NCBI RefSeq assembly: GCF_001708305.1
Contig: NZ_CP016953.1
Location: 2,189,501 to 2,253,500, forward strand
Reading direction: 5' to 3'
Length of the DNA stretch: 64,000 nucleotides
Origin: Streptococcus himalayensis
Lineage (GTDB): Bacteria > Bacillota > Bacilli > Lactobacillales > Streptococcaceae
The notes beneath the pieces are model-generated. The model had not been told where the DNA came from. It made no database searches and was given only the letters and a program-made list of their open reading frames with translations. Positions 34,267 through 43,059 of this stretch are shown piece by piece (the stretch's first letter is position 1; every line of letters begins with the position of its first letter). The position numbers and the translations under genes were made by a program.

Positions 34267-34452
34267 TCACGCAGTATCCACAAAGAAAACTCATGCAGTG
34301 TTTTCTAGCTACCTACATTTTTGAACATTTTCACGATATCTATTGATTTGGATTTATTTGCATCTACATTGTAAGAAAATTTCATGATAAAAAATATAAT
34401 TTTTATGAAAAAACCTTATCTGAAAACAATCGTTTTTTCATGCGTTTGTCCT
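34267..34452 (-). repeat. MITE-like repeat family C, copy 2
   Basis: 186 bp, inverted relative to 11142-11318. Read on the minus strand it starts AGGACAAACGCATGAAAAAA and ends CTGCGTGA. Near-duplicate 9-mers flank it (GCTTTCTCC at 34258-34266 and GCTTTTCCC at 34453-34461), consistent with an old 9-bp target duplication. Confidence 0.55.
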
Positions 34453-34475
34453 GCTTTTCCCCATCAGAAATCTCA

Positions 34476-34973
34476 TCAAGGGCTAACCGTTTCCCAGACC
34501 AAGTCATACCAGACTTCTTCTGCATATTGCGAACTCGACACCCCTTCGTTGATAAAGCCATGCCGCTCATAATAGGCAATCAAGTAATCATGACAGGTCA
34601 GATTAATCCCTAACCGACCGTCTCTTGTCGCAACTGCCTTCATGGCATTAATCAAGGCTTTCCCTATTCCCGATCCTTGGGAAGTTGGAGAAATCGAGAG
34701 ACTCGTGATGGAAATATAGCCTCCTACCTGCTCACTCGTATCGATGACACTTACAGTAAAGGACAAATCCTTGAGATGACGTTCCCGTTGAACAGGTCCT
34801 TCCAGGTAACCGAGGAGCTCGTTGCCCTCTTCTGCCACTAAGAAACTCGTTTTACAATGTTTAAGATGAGCTTCTAGAACCTCTTGACTCATGGCCTCCT
34901 CTAGGCTAAAGTTTTCGCGTTCAATCGCTACTATAGCCGCTAGATCCTCTATTCTTGCCTGTCTAATCTTCAT
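34476..34973 (-). CDS. GNAT family N-acetyltransferase
   Basis: 165 aa. The GNAT acetyl-CoA fold has motif A SLSISPTSQGSGIGKALINAM (Q/R-x-x-G-x-G/A as QGSGIG) and a C-terminal AYYERHGF. Substrate unknown. Last of the murC-GNAT-GNAT group; its start overlaps the previous gene by 11 bp. Confidence 0.85.
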   Translation of the reverse strand: MKIRQARIEDLAAIVAIERENFSLEEAMSQEVLEAHLKHCKTSFLVAEEGNELLGYLEGPVQRERHLKDLSFTVSVIDTSEQVGGYISITSLSISPTSQGSGIGKALINAMKAVATRDGRLGINLTCHDYLIAYYERHGFINEGVSSSQYAEEVWYDLVWETVSP

Positions 34974-35382
34974 CGTGCCTCCTCAAAGGATGATGCCATA
35001 CCATGGTCACTTGGAAAGTTTTTTCATCCATCTGCTCTTCAAAGCCATTCATCGCAAAATACTGCTCCTGTCCTCTCGGATGCAGCCAAATTCCATCCCA
35101 GTTCCTATCTAGGGCTTGCTCTTTCAAGGCTGCTAGGCACAGAGTCCCAATCCCTTGTCGCTGATAACGTGGTAAAACTCCCAAACACTCAAGGCGGAAA
35201 TGGTTATCTGAGACCTGCCCAAAAAGAAAAGCAACATGTTCCCCATTCAAATTGAATAGAAATCCAAGCTTTCCAGCTATATCTGCATCTAGCAAGGCAG
35301 TCTCAGCAAAAATCAAGCTATACAAACGCTTGATTTCTTCCCAATCTGCTACTTCTTGGATAGTCCACGGCTTATTGGACAT
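34963..35382 (-). CDS. GNAT family N-acetyltransferase
   Basis: 139 aa. Motif A is [21 protein letters not shown], followed by the C-terminal FAMNGFEE. It overlaps the murC 3' end by 11 bp and is thus translationally coupled. This gene commonly follows murC in streptococci; substrate unknown. Confidence 0.85.
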   Translation of the reverse strand: MSNKPWTIQEVADWEEIKRLYSLIFAETALLDADIAGKLGFLFNLNGEHVAFLFGQVSDNHFRLECLGVLPRYQRQGIGTLCLAALKEQALDRNWDGIWLHPRGQEQYFAMNGFEEQMDEKTFQVTMVWHHPLRRHDED

Positions 35383-36706
35383 TGCTGGTTAAATTTGCAA
35401 GGAGTTGCTCAAAGGAATATTCATAGGTTTGAATATCTCCCGCCCCCATAAAGACATAGACGGCATCCGTATGCTCTAGCAGAGGAGATACATTGTCAAC
35501 TGTAATGACTTGATTTTTCTTGATAATCTTCTCGGCCAAGTCTTCAACCTTAACATCTCCATGATCTACTTCACGGGCAGAGCCATAAATCTGCGCCAAG
35601 TAAACCGCATCTGCCTGATTCAAAGCTGCTGCAAACTCATCTAGCAAGGCAATGGTGCGTGTGAAGGTATGGGGTTGGAAAATACCAATGATTTCCTTAC
35701 TAGGATATTTTTGACGAGCCGCATCCAATGTTGCGATGATTTCCGTTGGATGATGGGCAAAATCATCAATAATCGTGGTTCCATTGACAATCTTCTCTGT
35801 AAAACGGCGTTTCACTCCTGCAAAGCTCACTAAATGCTCTCTCACTAGATCTAGGTCAAATCCTGACACATGAAGCAAACCAATGACAGCCGTTGCATTC
35901 ATGACATTGTGGCGACCAAAGGTCGGAATTTTAAATTCTCCCAACTCTTGACCACGGAAAGAGACTTTAAAGCTAGAGCCTGTCGTAGAGCGTAATAAAT
36001 CATAGGCAACTAGGTCATTGCCCTCTTCAAAGCCATAGTAGTAAATCGGAGCTTGAGCAGTAATTTTTCTAAGCTCCTCATCCTCCCCATAGAGGAATAG
36101 CCCCTTTGTAACCTGCTTGGCATAGTCGTCAAACGCATGAAAAACATCTTCCAGACTTGTGAAATAATCCGGATGATCAAAATCCACATTGGTAATAATC
36201 GAATACTCTGGATGATAGGGCATGAAGTGACGCTCGTATTCATCAGACTCAAAGACGAAATATTTTGCTTGACTAGAGCCGCGTCCCGTCCCGTCTCCAA
36301 TTAAATAACTGGTATCGGTGATGTTGGACAAGACATGAGATAGCAGACCCGTTGTTGAGGTTTTCCCGTGGGCACCCGCCACTCCAAAACTGATAAAGTC
36401 ACGCATGAACTCTCCTAAAAATTCATGGTAGCGACGGTAAGGAATGCCTGCCTTGTCCGCATAAGCAATCTCTACGTTATTGTCCGGACGAAAGGCATTG
36501 CCTGCAATCAATTCCACTTCTGCTGTAATATTTTTTTCATCAAAGGGAAGAATTGGAATCTCTGCTAGTTCAAGACCACGCTGGGTAAAATAATATTTCT
36601 CCACATCGCTCCCTTGAACCTTGTAGCCCATTTGGTGCAACATCAAAGCAAGGGCACTCATACCTGAGCCCTTAATTCCAATAAAATGATAGGTTTTTGT
36701 CATCAT
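35372..36706 (-). CDS. murC: UDP-N-acetylmuramate--L-alanine ligase
   Basis: Adds L-Ala to UDP-MurNAc, the first peptide step of wall precursor synthesis. 444 aa. N-terminal dinucleotide-like [18 protein letters not shown] loop [10 protein letters not shown] (about 114-123), central [11 protein letters not shown], and the C-terminal [10 protein letters not shown] and [10 protein letters not shown]. All Mur ligase motifs are intact. Confidence 0.97.
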   Translation of the reverse strand: MMTKTYHFIGIKGSGMSALALMLHQMGYKVQGSDVEKYYFTQRGLELAEIPILPFDEKNITAEVELIAGNAFRPDNNVEIAYADKAGIPYRRYHEFLGEFMRDFISFGVAGAHGKTSTTGLLSHVLSNITDTSYLIGDGTGRGSSQAKYFVFESDEYERHFMPYHPEYSIITNVDFDHPDYFTSLEDVFHAFDDYAKQVTKGLFLYGEDEELRKITAQAPIYYYGFEEGNDLVAYDLLRSTTGSSFKVSFRGQELGEFKIPTFGRHNVMNATAVIGLLHVSGFDLDLVREHLVSFAGVKRRFTEKIVNGTTIIDDFAHHPTEIIATLDAARQKYPSKEIIGIFQPHTFTRTIALLDEFAAALNQADAVYLAQIYGSAREVDHGDVKVEDLAEKIIKKNQVITVDNVSPLLEHTDAVYVFMGAGDIQTYEYSFEQLLANLTSNVQ

Positions 36707-36712
36707 GTCTCC

Positions 36713-37312
36713 TTATTTCTTCTCAAAACGGGTCAGATTAAGCTCTTGAGCCCTTGCTTGTTGCCGTTTTTCCTGCTTGGTTTCTGGATTATAAATCTGA
36801 CTTTTTTTCAAAAAATCATAGTTACTTTGCTTATTTGAGGAAGTCTTTTCTACTGGTACTTCTTCTACATCCGAAAGTTCCGCCAAAATATACTGCTTTT
36901 GGCTTAATTTTTGCCCATATTTCGCAAATTCCCCAGGCTTTTCCTTTTGAAAATGGGCTGTCGGTTGAACCTGTGCAGTTTTTTTAGTGCTACGACTAGC
37001 AAAACCATGGGACTTACTCGTCACATTGCTGGTTAGATAAGCAGCTGACCGTTTTTTCTTTAAATCTTCACGCGCTTTTTCTCGTGCTAATTCTCCGTAA
37101 GTTTTCTCTCTTTGAGGATTCGTTTCTTGATTATGAGCTTGCGATGGTGCCATCTTCCCTTCAGCAATCGGTTCCCACTCTAAATAATTGCGATCCACAT
37201 AGTCTCCTAGGATATTACTAATAAAATCTTGTTCATCATAGAGATTCATAAAAGGCATCTCCGTCAGCATAATATCCTCATCTGCTACTATTGGAAAAGT
37301 TCTTTCTCTCAT
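36713..37312 (-). CDS. Conserved streptococcal protein of unknown function upstream of murC
   Basis: 199 aa, cytoplasmic, low complexity, rich in Lys/Arg/Gln/Ser. N-terminal acidic part (ADEDIMLTEMPFMNLYDEQDF), then a charged segment TYGELAREKAREDLKKKRSAAYLTS. No domain recognised. ATG at 37310-37312 is chosen because AAAGGA lies nine bases upstream; an alternative TTG at 37333 would use the RBS as codons. It has its own promoter and leads the murC transcript. I recall a similar gene at this spot in pneumococcus. Confidence 0.7.
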   Translation of the reverse strand: MRERTFPIVADEDIMLTEMPFMNLYDEQDFISNILGDYVDRNYLEWEPIAEGKMAPSQAHNQETNPQREKTYGELAREKAREDLKKKRSAAYLTSNVTSKSHGFASRSTKKTAQVQPTAHFQKEKPGEFAKYGQKLSQKQYILAELSDVEEVPVEKTSSNKQSNYDFLKKSQIYNPETKQEKRQQARAQELNLTRFEKK

Positions 37313-37336
37313 ACGTCCAATTCCTTTCAACACTTC

Positions 37337-37364
37337 ATTATAACCTATTGCACCATTTTTTCAA
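37337..37364 (-). promoter_or_regulatory. Promoter of the murC group
   Basis: Minus-strand -35 TTGAAA (37359-37364), 16-bp spacer, -10 TATAAT (37337-37342). It abuts the stop of the upstream SNF2 gene. Confidence 0.75.
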
Positions 37365-37365
37365 G

Positions 37366-40300
37366 TTATTCAGCTGAAATTCCCAAAATTTCTCGAATTT
37401 CTGCCACGCTAAGGCTCCCTCTTGATTCGGTTCCGTCTAAAATCGTAGAGACCAGGTGGCGTTTGTTTTCTTGCAATTCCTGGATTTTCTCTTCAATTGT
37501 CCCTTGGGTAATCATGCGATAGACTTCGACATTGCGCTCCTGCCCCATCCGATGGGCACGGCCAATAGCTTGGGCTTCGACTGCTGGATTCCACCACAAA
37601 TCCACCAAGATAACGGTGTCTGCCCCTGTCAGGTTTAGCCCTACGCCACCTGCTTTTAAGGAAATCAAAAACGCATCCTTATCGCCATTGTTAAAGGCTG
37701 TAGTCATCTCTTGACGCTCCTTGGCTGGAGTTGAACCAGTGATTTTAAAGGAAGACATGCCCAGTGTTTGCAGTTCTTGCTCGATAATGTCTAGCATGCC
37801 TCTAAATTGTGAGAAAATCAATACACGGTGATTGCCATCTTGCAGCTGCTCCAGTAGCTGCCGTAAGCTTTCTAATTTCCCACTTTCGCCATCGTAATCC
37901 TCCAAAAAGAGCGACGGTGTGTCACAAATCTGACGCAGACGCATTAAACCAGACAAGATTTCCATTTTGCTACGATTGAGCTCCTCATCTGTCGCTAACA
38001 TCACTTTCTCCTGCATCTGCTTGAGTTGAGCTAGATAAATGGCTTTTTGGCTATCGGCCAATTCATTTCGATAAACCACTTCAATCAAATCTGGTAATTC
38101 TTGCAGCACATCTTCTTTCTTACGACGCATAACAAAGGGCTGGATAAATCGAGCCACTTGTTCTGCTGGCAATTTCAAAAATTCTTTTTTAGTCGGCAAG
38201 AGACCTGGTAACACAATCTGAAAAATCGACCATAGTTCACCCAAATGATTTTCAATCGGCGTCCCTGAAAGGGCAAATGTCGTCCCCACATCAAAGGAGC
38301 GCAGGTGCTGAGCAATCTTTGTCTGAGCATTTTTCATAACCTGAGCTTCATCTAAAAAGAGGTAGTGAAAGCTAATCTTGCTATATTCCTCCACATCTTG
38401 TCTAAAGGAAGCGTAGCTTGTTATCACCACTTGATGATTTTCAGCAATGAGATTGTCCCGGAGAGGTTTTAAGCCATAAACCACTGCCACGTCCACCTGA
38501 GGTGCAAATTTTCTAAATTCATCCGCCCAGTTATAAATCAGACTGGATGGTGCTAAAATCAAGACCTTGGTGTCCTCTTTTAACTGACTGGTTAAAAAAC
38601 TGATGGTCTGAAGGGTCTTTCCCAACCCCATATCGTCTGCTAAAATTCCTCCAAATCCATAGTGATGAAGCATGTTCATCCATTTGACACCCGTCTCTTG
38701 GTAGTCTCGCAACTCTGCTTTTACACAAAGTGTAGGCAGAGAAAATTCCTCTGGATGGGTTAAATCATGAGCTAGACTTTTAAATTCCGCTGAAAATTGA
38801 ACCTTGTCCTGACCTTGAAATAATTCAGAGAGCTGATACGCGGCAATTCGGTGTGTCTGTAAGACGCCATCCTGATTTTTCTTGGCTCGTAAATTTTGGA
38901 GGGTTTGACTGATTTTCTTGGTTTCCTCATCAAAAATCAGGACCTTGCCCGAGCGACTGACAAAGAAATTCTGCGACTGAAACAGAGCTTCTAAAGCCTC
39001 ATCGACCTCCCCCTTATCAATCCTGTCAAAATCAAAGCCAATATCCAGCAAACTGCCGTTTGTTGTCACGGTAATCGTTGGTCTTTCAACCTGATACAGG
39101 GCTGAAAAATCGTCTGTTAGCTCAACTTCTCCCAACTCTTCAAACAATGGCAGTATTTCGTGGAAAAACGGATAGACTTCCTTTGCTTCTAAGGAAGGAC
39201 GTTGGCTCAAAAACTGACCTTCAAATCCTGCTAAACGAGCCTGTTCAAAGACCCTTTGCTCCAGATGAAAATCACTCGCAAACGGCAAGTCCTCCAACTC
39301 TTTCTGGCTACGCACTACAACGTCTCCATAATCAAAAGAAATAGCAAGCGACAGACGATGTTCGTTTCCGATATCAAAGAAAAAGCGAGGCTTGAAGGAT
39401 TGAATTAAGAGATTTTGCGGAGCAGTAACCTTCCCTATCTTTCGAAATTCTACTAGACTGGCTGCAAGCTTGGCTTGGTCTGCTGGGTCAAATTGCAAGC
39501 GTTTTTTCCCATCCTCATCCGTCTGTAATTCTCTAAGAAGCTTGACCATGTGCACTTGTTCAGGATTGAGCTGGTAAAAGCCATTTTCATAAAATAAAAA
39601 CTGGTCCTCATAAAAGAACTTGACTTTTTCTTCTGACATGCTCAATTCAAAGTAGGATGAATAAGCTTCTACCTCAAACTGATAAATACCTGAGTCTTCA
39701 TGCAGGTCTTGGAAGGTCAGCCATTCATAATCATAGACACTGTATTCTAAATGAAACTGCGTCAAATTCATCAGAAGCGTCACCCCCTCTTCAAACAAAC
39801 TCGCAGGGAAATAGAGGTGCCGCCCAGCATTGGCAAAGATAAATTCATCATCTGACAAGAGACCTCTTAAAAAGCCCAGCAAATCACGGCTTGCCTCATC
39901 AAACATGGCTAAGCGAAGCGGCTCATAATAATTTTTCCCAATCTGGTAGTGCCCTTCCTTCTCCAAAACTCCTAAAAAAGCCCTGATGTCACGGATAACA
40001 TAGGAACGTTCATCTGGCAAACGACTGATGCGTACTGTCCACAAAAAGGTTCCTGAGTAGCTATCCTCATGCCCCACCGCTGATAACTGATAGAGCTCCT
40101 CAGCTGGCTCAGGTAAAATCTTATCCAAAAATAAGCTCCCGAAAGACACCTTGGTATGGGTTTCTTCGCTATCAGATACCTCGCTAGCTAAACTTTCAAG
40201 CAAGACCTTGCCTTCCTCGTTATTTTTCAGAAAATATTCCAAACCTGCTAAGTGCGCACAATAGCCCTTCTTTTGAAATAAATCACAGGCACAAAAAATA

Positions 40301-40446
40301 GCCTCGTCTTCTAAACTATACCGCAGTTGCTGATCCTCAACACGACTATAAATCAGCTGTTCCTTCACTTCTACGATATCAATTTTTCCACCCTCATAGA
40401 GCGCAATCCCTTCGGTACGAATTTTCCCTGGAATTAATTTTGCCAT
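37366..40446 (-). CDS. SNF2-family DEAD/DEAH-type ATPase with SWIM zinc finger
   Basis: About 1026 aa. N-terminal SWIM-type zinc motif (CDLFQKKGYCAHL), a long middle region, then a SNF2 translocase core from about residue 580: ILADDMGLGKTLQTISFL (motif I), FLDEAQ (II), ALSGTPIENHLGELW (III), LKAGGVGLNLTGAD (V) and QAIGRAHRMGQ (VI). Common in streptococci beside murC; presumed nucleic-acid translocase, cellular role not established. Start at 40446 (MAKLIPGKIRTEG) with AAAGGTGG upstream. Confidence 0.93.
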   Translation of the reverse strand: MAKLIPGKIRTEGIALYEGGKIDIVEVKEQLIYSRVEDQQLRYSLEDEAIFCACDLFQKKGYCAHLAGLEYFLKNNEEGKVLLESLASEVSDSEETHTKVSFGSLFLDKILPEPAEELYQLSAVGHEDSYSGTFLWTVRISRLPDERSYVIRDIRAFLGVLEKEGHYQIGKNYYEPLRLAMFDEASRDLLGFLRGLLSDDEFIFANAGRHLYFPASLFEEGVTLLMNLTQFHLEYSVYDYEWLTFQDLHEDSGIYQFEVEAYSSYFELSMSEEKVKFFYEDQFLFYENGFYQLNPEQVHMVKLLRELQTDEDGKKRLQFDPADQAKLAASLVEFRKIGKVTAPQNLLIQSFKPRFFFDIGNEHRLSLAISFDYGDVVVRSQKELEDLPFASDFHLEQRVFEQARLAGFEGQFLSQRPSLEAKEVYPFFHEILPLFEELGEVELTDDFSALYQVERPTITVTTNGSLLDIGFDFDRIDKGEVDEALEALFQSQNFFVSRSGKVLIFDEETKKISQTLQNLRAKKNQDGVLQTHRIAAYQLSELFQGQDKVQFSAEFKSLAHDLTHPEEFSLPTLCVKAELRDYQETGVKWMNMLHHYGFGGILADDMGLGKTLQTISFLTSQLKEDTKVLILAPSSLIYNWADEFRKFAPQVDVAVVYGLKPLRDNLIAENHQVVITSYASFRQDVEEYSKISFHYLFLDEAQVMKNAQTKIAQHLRSFDVGTTFALSGTPIENHLGELWSIFQIVLPGLLPTKKEFLKLPAEQVARFIQPFVMRRKKEDVLQELPDLIEVVYRNELADSQKAIYLAQLKQMQEKVMLATDEELNRSKMEILSGLMRLRQICDTPSLFLEDYDGESGKLESLRQLLEQLQDGNHRVLIFSQFRGMLDIIEQELQTLGMSSFKITGSTPAKERQEMTTAFNNGDKDAFLISLKAGGVGLNLTGADTVILVDLWWNPAVEAQAIGRAHRMGQERNVEVYRMITQGTIEEKIQELQENKRHLVSTILDGTESRGSLSVAEIREILGISAE

Positions 40447-40547
40447 AACTACCACCTTTTATCAATCTTCTCATTATACCATACCTTAGACGAAAAAGAA
40501 AAAAATCTTGAAGCAATGAAAAGATTGATGTCTTCTTATCAAATAAA

Positions 40548-40589
40548 CAAAAAATGATCCTGTCCTTCCTGGAAAGAAGAACAAAATCA
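40548..40589 (-). terminator. Terminator of the GNAT gene at 40626
   Basis: Minus strand: 14-bp stem (TGATTTTGTTCTTC with GAAGGACAGGATCA, using G-U pairs), 7-base loop, then TTTTTTG. Confidence 0.8.
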
Positions 40590-40625
40590 TCTGTTTATCA
40601 TTCGATTTTCCTGATAAAACGATCG

Positions 40626-41063
40626 TTATAAAGGCAAGGTCATAAGATTTGTATGTGATGTTGGATACGTATAGGCAACGCAGTCTAGCTCATCTACTGC
40701 CTTAAATCCTAAGGATTCGTAGAAAGCCATTGTCTTTTCTTCTCTGCCTGTCAAGAGATGCAGTTGGTAAATAGTAGGATAGCTGGCTAAAAGCATTTCC
40801 ATCAGCCTTCGTCCAATACCCCTTCGTTGATAGTCTGATAAGACTAGAATATCTTGCACAAAGAGAATGGAAGCAGCATCTCCCACAGCTCGTAACAAGC
40901 CTACGAGCTTTTCTTGATCAAAGGCTGCAATAACTAGTAGGCTGTTTGCTAAGGCCTGTTCTAACATCTGGGGTTGTTGGGTATAATTGGTCCATTCAAC
41001 CGCCCTGTACAATTCAAGAACAGCTGTTATATCCAATTTTGCTTGTTTCACATAGGTAATCAT
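40626..41063 (-). CDS. GNAT family N-acetyltransferase
   Basis: 145 aa. Motif A DILVLSDYQRRGIGRRLMEML and C-terminal FYESLGFKAV are typical GNAT. Substrate unknown. RBS AAAGGAGAAGAGG. It is preceded in the same frame by a 12-codon mini-ORF (41091-41129), separated by a single stop codon. Confidence 0.88.
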   Translation of the reverse strand: MITYVKQAKLDITAVLELYRAVEWTNYTQQPQMLEQALANSLLVIAAFDQEKLVGLLRAVGDAASILFVQDILVLSDYQRRGIGRRLMEMLLASYPTIYQLHLLTGREEKTMAFYESLGFKAVDELDCVAYTYPTSHTNLMTLPL

Positions 41064-41090
41064 CCTCTTCTCCTTTTCTTTTATAGGATT

Positions 41091-41129
41091 TTAGAAAGAA
41101 CATGCTGTATCCAAATTCCTGATCCCCAT
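41091..41129 (-). CDS. Possible 12-aa leader peptide upstream of the GNAT gene
   Basis: MGIRNLDTACSF-stop, with a perfect AGGAGG (41135-41140) five bases before its ATG. The ATG sits in the loop of a small hairpin (TTCCT/AGGAA). It ends 27 bp before the GNAT ATG and in the same frame. It could be an attenuating leader or a remnant of an older N-terminus. Confidence 0.4.
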   Translation of the reverse strand: MGIRNLDTACSF

Positions 41130-41186
41130 AGGAACCTCCTTATTTACTGGTATATAATAGCCGTTTTTATTTGCTATACTACGAAA

Positions 41187-41705
41187 CTACGAGCCATTTG
41201 GCAAAATAATCGTCTCTAGCAATTCTTCTTCCTCTCTAATTCGACGCCACAAAGTGATAGTATAAAAAGGTGCAAGAAATAGTGCTGTTAGCCATGAGTG
41301 ACATAGGAGGGTTAGACCGACTAGTTCCGGAATAATATTCAGATAGTAATTAGGGTGTTTGATGATGCGAAAGAGCATGTGGTCATTATAAGTATGTCCC
41401 TTAGCAATCATTAACTTCACTGTCCAAATCTCTCCCAAGATAGACTGTACAAGATACAACATACACATGGAAAATACAAGTAATCCAATCCCGATTATCC
41501 CAATAAAATCTAAACGGATATGTTGGACGAAAGCCATTATGATACTAAAAAGATAAAATAAAATATGTAGAAGAGTTAAATATTTAGTATTTTTAACTCC
41601 ATATTCTCTTCCACCATTCTTCAAAATCATTCGTTCATGCTGAACAGAAATCTTTAAAAACCATAGTCGTAATAAAAATACAACGACAACAATGCTAATA
41701 ACCAC
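41187..41705 (-). CDS. Isoprenylcysteine carboxyl methyltransferase (ICMT)-like membrane protein
   Basis: 172 aa with about five membrane helices. The C-terminal ICMT/PEMT-type motif RIIKHPNYYLNIIPELVG ... RRIREEEELL is recognisable; it binds S-adenosylmethionine in characterised members. The physiological substrate in bacteria is unknown. Separate from the flanking genes. Confidence 0.78.
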   Translation of the reverse strand: MVISIVVVVFLLRLWFLKISVQHERMILKNGGREYGVKNTKYLTLLHILFYLFSIIMAFVQHIRLDFIGIIGIGLLVFSMCMLYLVQSILGEIWTVKLMIAKGHTYNDHMLFRIIKHPNYYLNIIPELVGLTLLCHSWLTALFLAPFYTITLWRRIREEEELLETIILPNGS

Positions 41706-41840
41706 TATATCTTCTCCTTATGTTAATAGATTATGCCTTTTATTATAAAAAACAAAGATTATAGGGTCAATAGCTTCCGTATATTTTACACCTTGCAGAG
41801 ATGAACCTTAGATAGTCTATAGTTTTCCTACTCCACACCC

Positions 41841-42443
41841 TTAGTGATGGGGCATTTTATAGCCTTTATATCCACAATACATACTCCAAACAATCGCTGA
41901 AATTGTAAAGACAATCAAAACCACGATAGATACGATTGGTTCAAAAAATAGACTAAGGAGAAGAGCGACTGCGCCTCCTATAAATAGATAGGCTGTTTTC
42001 TTACGATCTGCTAGTGTCTGAGAAGCAGTCGTAGTCGCTACATCTTTTGGCATGTAATTCCCCATAATCAGATACACTCCTGCTAAGAAAGCGACGACTA
42101 GGCGGCGAATATCTAGTTCATTTCCTAAATTCACCAGTAGAATACTGGTCGTTACAAGTGTCATAACGATAGGCATCACCCATTTCCCTACCTTAACAAC
42201 AGGAACCTGACCATTTTTAGTGACATCAAGAGCGATGCACAAGAAAACATGAAAGAGAAAGGCTAGTAAAGGTATAAAAATCAACGACATCCATTTGCTA
42301 CTTGTTTGATTTGCAACGTTATCCGCTCCAAAATGAGTATGAAGTACAGCTGGTAGTTGTCCATAGTAAAGGGAGACAAGAACCAATGGTATCAAGAAAA
42401 GAGAGCTTGTCACCAACAGTAGTTTCCAATCAATTTTTTTCAT
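41841..42443 (-). CDS. SdpI-like DUF1648 membrane protein
   Basis: About 200 aa, six membrane segments. The N-terminal DUF1648 part (LVSLYYGQLPAVLHTHFGADN) and a C-terminal SdpI-like pair of helices are present. In B. subtilis SdpI is immunity to the SDP toxin and sensor for SdpR. The start at 42441-42443 follows a GGAGGAG that lies inside the 3' end of the ArsR-type gene, so the two are coupled. No SDP-toxin gene (sdpABC) is visible here. Confidence 0.82.
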   Translation of the reverse strand: MKKIDWKLLLVTSSLFLIPLVLVSLYYGQLPAVLHTHFGADNVANQTSSKWMSLIFIPLLAFLFHVFLCIALDVTKNGQVPVVKVGKWVMPIVMTLVTTSILLVNLGNELDIRRLVVAFLAGVYLIMGNYMPKDVATTTASQTLADRKKTAYLFIGGAVALLLSLFFEPIVSIVVLIVFTISAIVWSMYCGYKGYKMPHH

Positions 42444-42708
42444 CTTTTTCTCCTCCAAAGCTAGCAATCCAAACTAGCACTTCTTCAAATACAGTGTAAT
42501 TCAGCCGATAATAAATAAAATTTTTCTGCTTTTCTTCTAAAATTAAGCCCGCCTTTTTCAAGACAGATAGATGATGTGAGACTGTTGCACCACTCAAGTG
42601 AAAGAGTTCTACAATCTCACCAGCCGACTTGGGACCTGCCTTTAGGCTATCTAAAATCTGCCTCCGAATGGGCGCCGAAATCGCCTTTAATGTTTCTGAT
42701 AAACCCAT
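42430..42708 (-). CDS. ArsR-family repressor, SdpR-like
   Basis: 92 aa winged-helix protein: ISAPIRRQILDSLKAGPKSAGEIVELFHLSGATVSHHLSVLKKAGLI. There are no ArsR-type cysteine metal sites, which fits the SdpR branch. ATG at 42706-42708 with AAAGGAG five bases upstream. It lies just downstream of a 34-bp perfect palindrome that overlaps its promoter, so autoregulation is likely. Confidence 0.87.
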   Translation of the reverse strand: MGLSETLKAISAPIRRQILDSLKAGPKSAGEIVELFHLSGATVSHHLSVLKKAGLILEEKQKNFIYYRLNYTVFEEVLVWIASFGGEKDEKN

Positions 42709-42721
42709 ATTGTCTCCTTTC

Positions 42722-42755
42722 ATATTCTATTTAGAAATATTTCTAAATAGAATAT
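42722..42755 (-). promoter_or_regulatory. Operator: 34-bp perfect palindrome before the sdpR-like gene
   Basis: Two 17-bp arms (ATATTCTATTTAGAAAT and its exact reverse complement) with no spacer. It begins 14 bp upstream of the ATG and covers the transcription start and part of the -10 box. Confidence 0.85.
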
Positions 42756-42780
42756 TACTCCTTTTGCAGTGCATTGTCAA
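42752..42780 (-). promoter_or_regulatory. Promoter of the sdpR-sdpI-like pair
   Basis: Minus-strand -35 TTGACA (42775-42780), 17-bp spacer, -10 TAATAT (42752-42757), overlapping the palindromic operator. Confidence 0.8.
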
Positions 42781-42811
42781 GAGTTATTTAGAAAAAATTC
42801 GAAATAGTTTC

Positions 42812-42853
42812 AAAAAAGAAAACCAGCTCCAACTATTTCAGCTGAAACTGGTT
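42812..42853 (-). terminator. Terminator downstream of the DEAD-box helicase
   Basis: Minus-strand stem AACCAG ... CTGGTT with an inner TTCAGCTGAA palindrome, followed by TTCTTTTTT. The 200 bp between it and the helicase stop hold hairpins but no gene. Confidence 0.65.
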
Positions 42854-43034
42854 CGATTATTTCCTTCATAGGTCTACTTGTTACTTGAATAGCAGACTGA
42901 CTAAATCTTGAGCTTTGCTGAACCTGAAGAACAGTCGCTAAAGAAATCCACTAATTTGTTAAAATAAACTGGTTCACTGGACATCTAAAGAAATCTGCCG
43001 GATTAACCTCGCTTTCGAATGTCTAGGCTCGGGC

Positions 43035-43059
43035 TAAAATAATCCACTGGATTATTTTA
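43035..43059 (-). promoter_or_regulatory. 25-nt perfect hairpin starting at the helicase stop codon
   Basis: TAAAATAATCCA-(one base)-TGGATTATTTTA, 12-bp arms. The first arm begins with the TAA stop of the helicase gene. No T-run follows, so it may stabilise the 3' end or serve another role. Confidence 0.5.

Noticed and set aside
34384..34572. 62-aa plus-strand ORF
   Set aside because: Spans family C repeat and antisense to the GNAT gene; no RBS.
38531..38728. Small same-strand ORF inside the SNF2 gene
   Set aside because: Alternate-frame shadow of the helicase motif I region.
42430..42708. Metal-sensing ArsR repressor
   Set aside because: No cysteine or histidine metal-site motif; partnership with a DUF1648/SdpI-like gene fits SdpR better.
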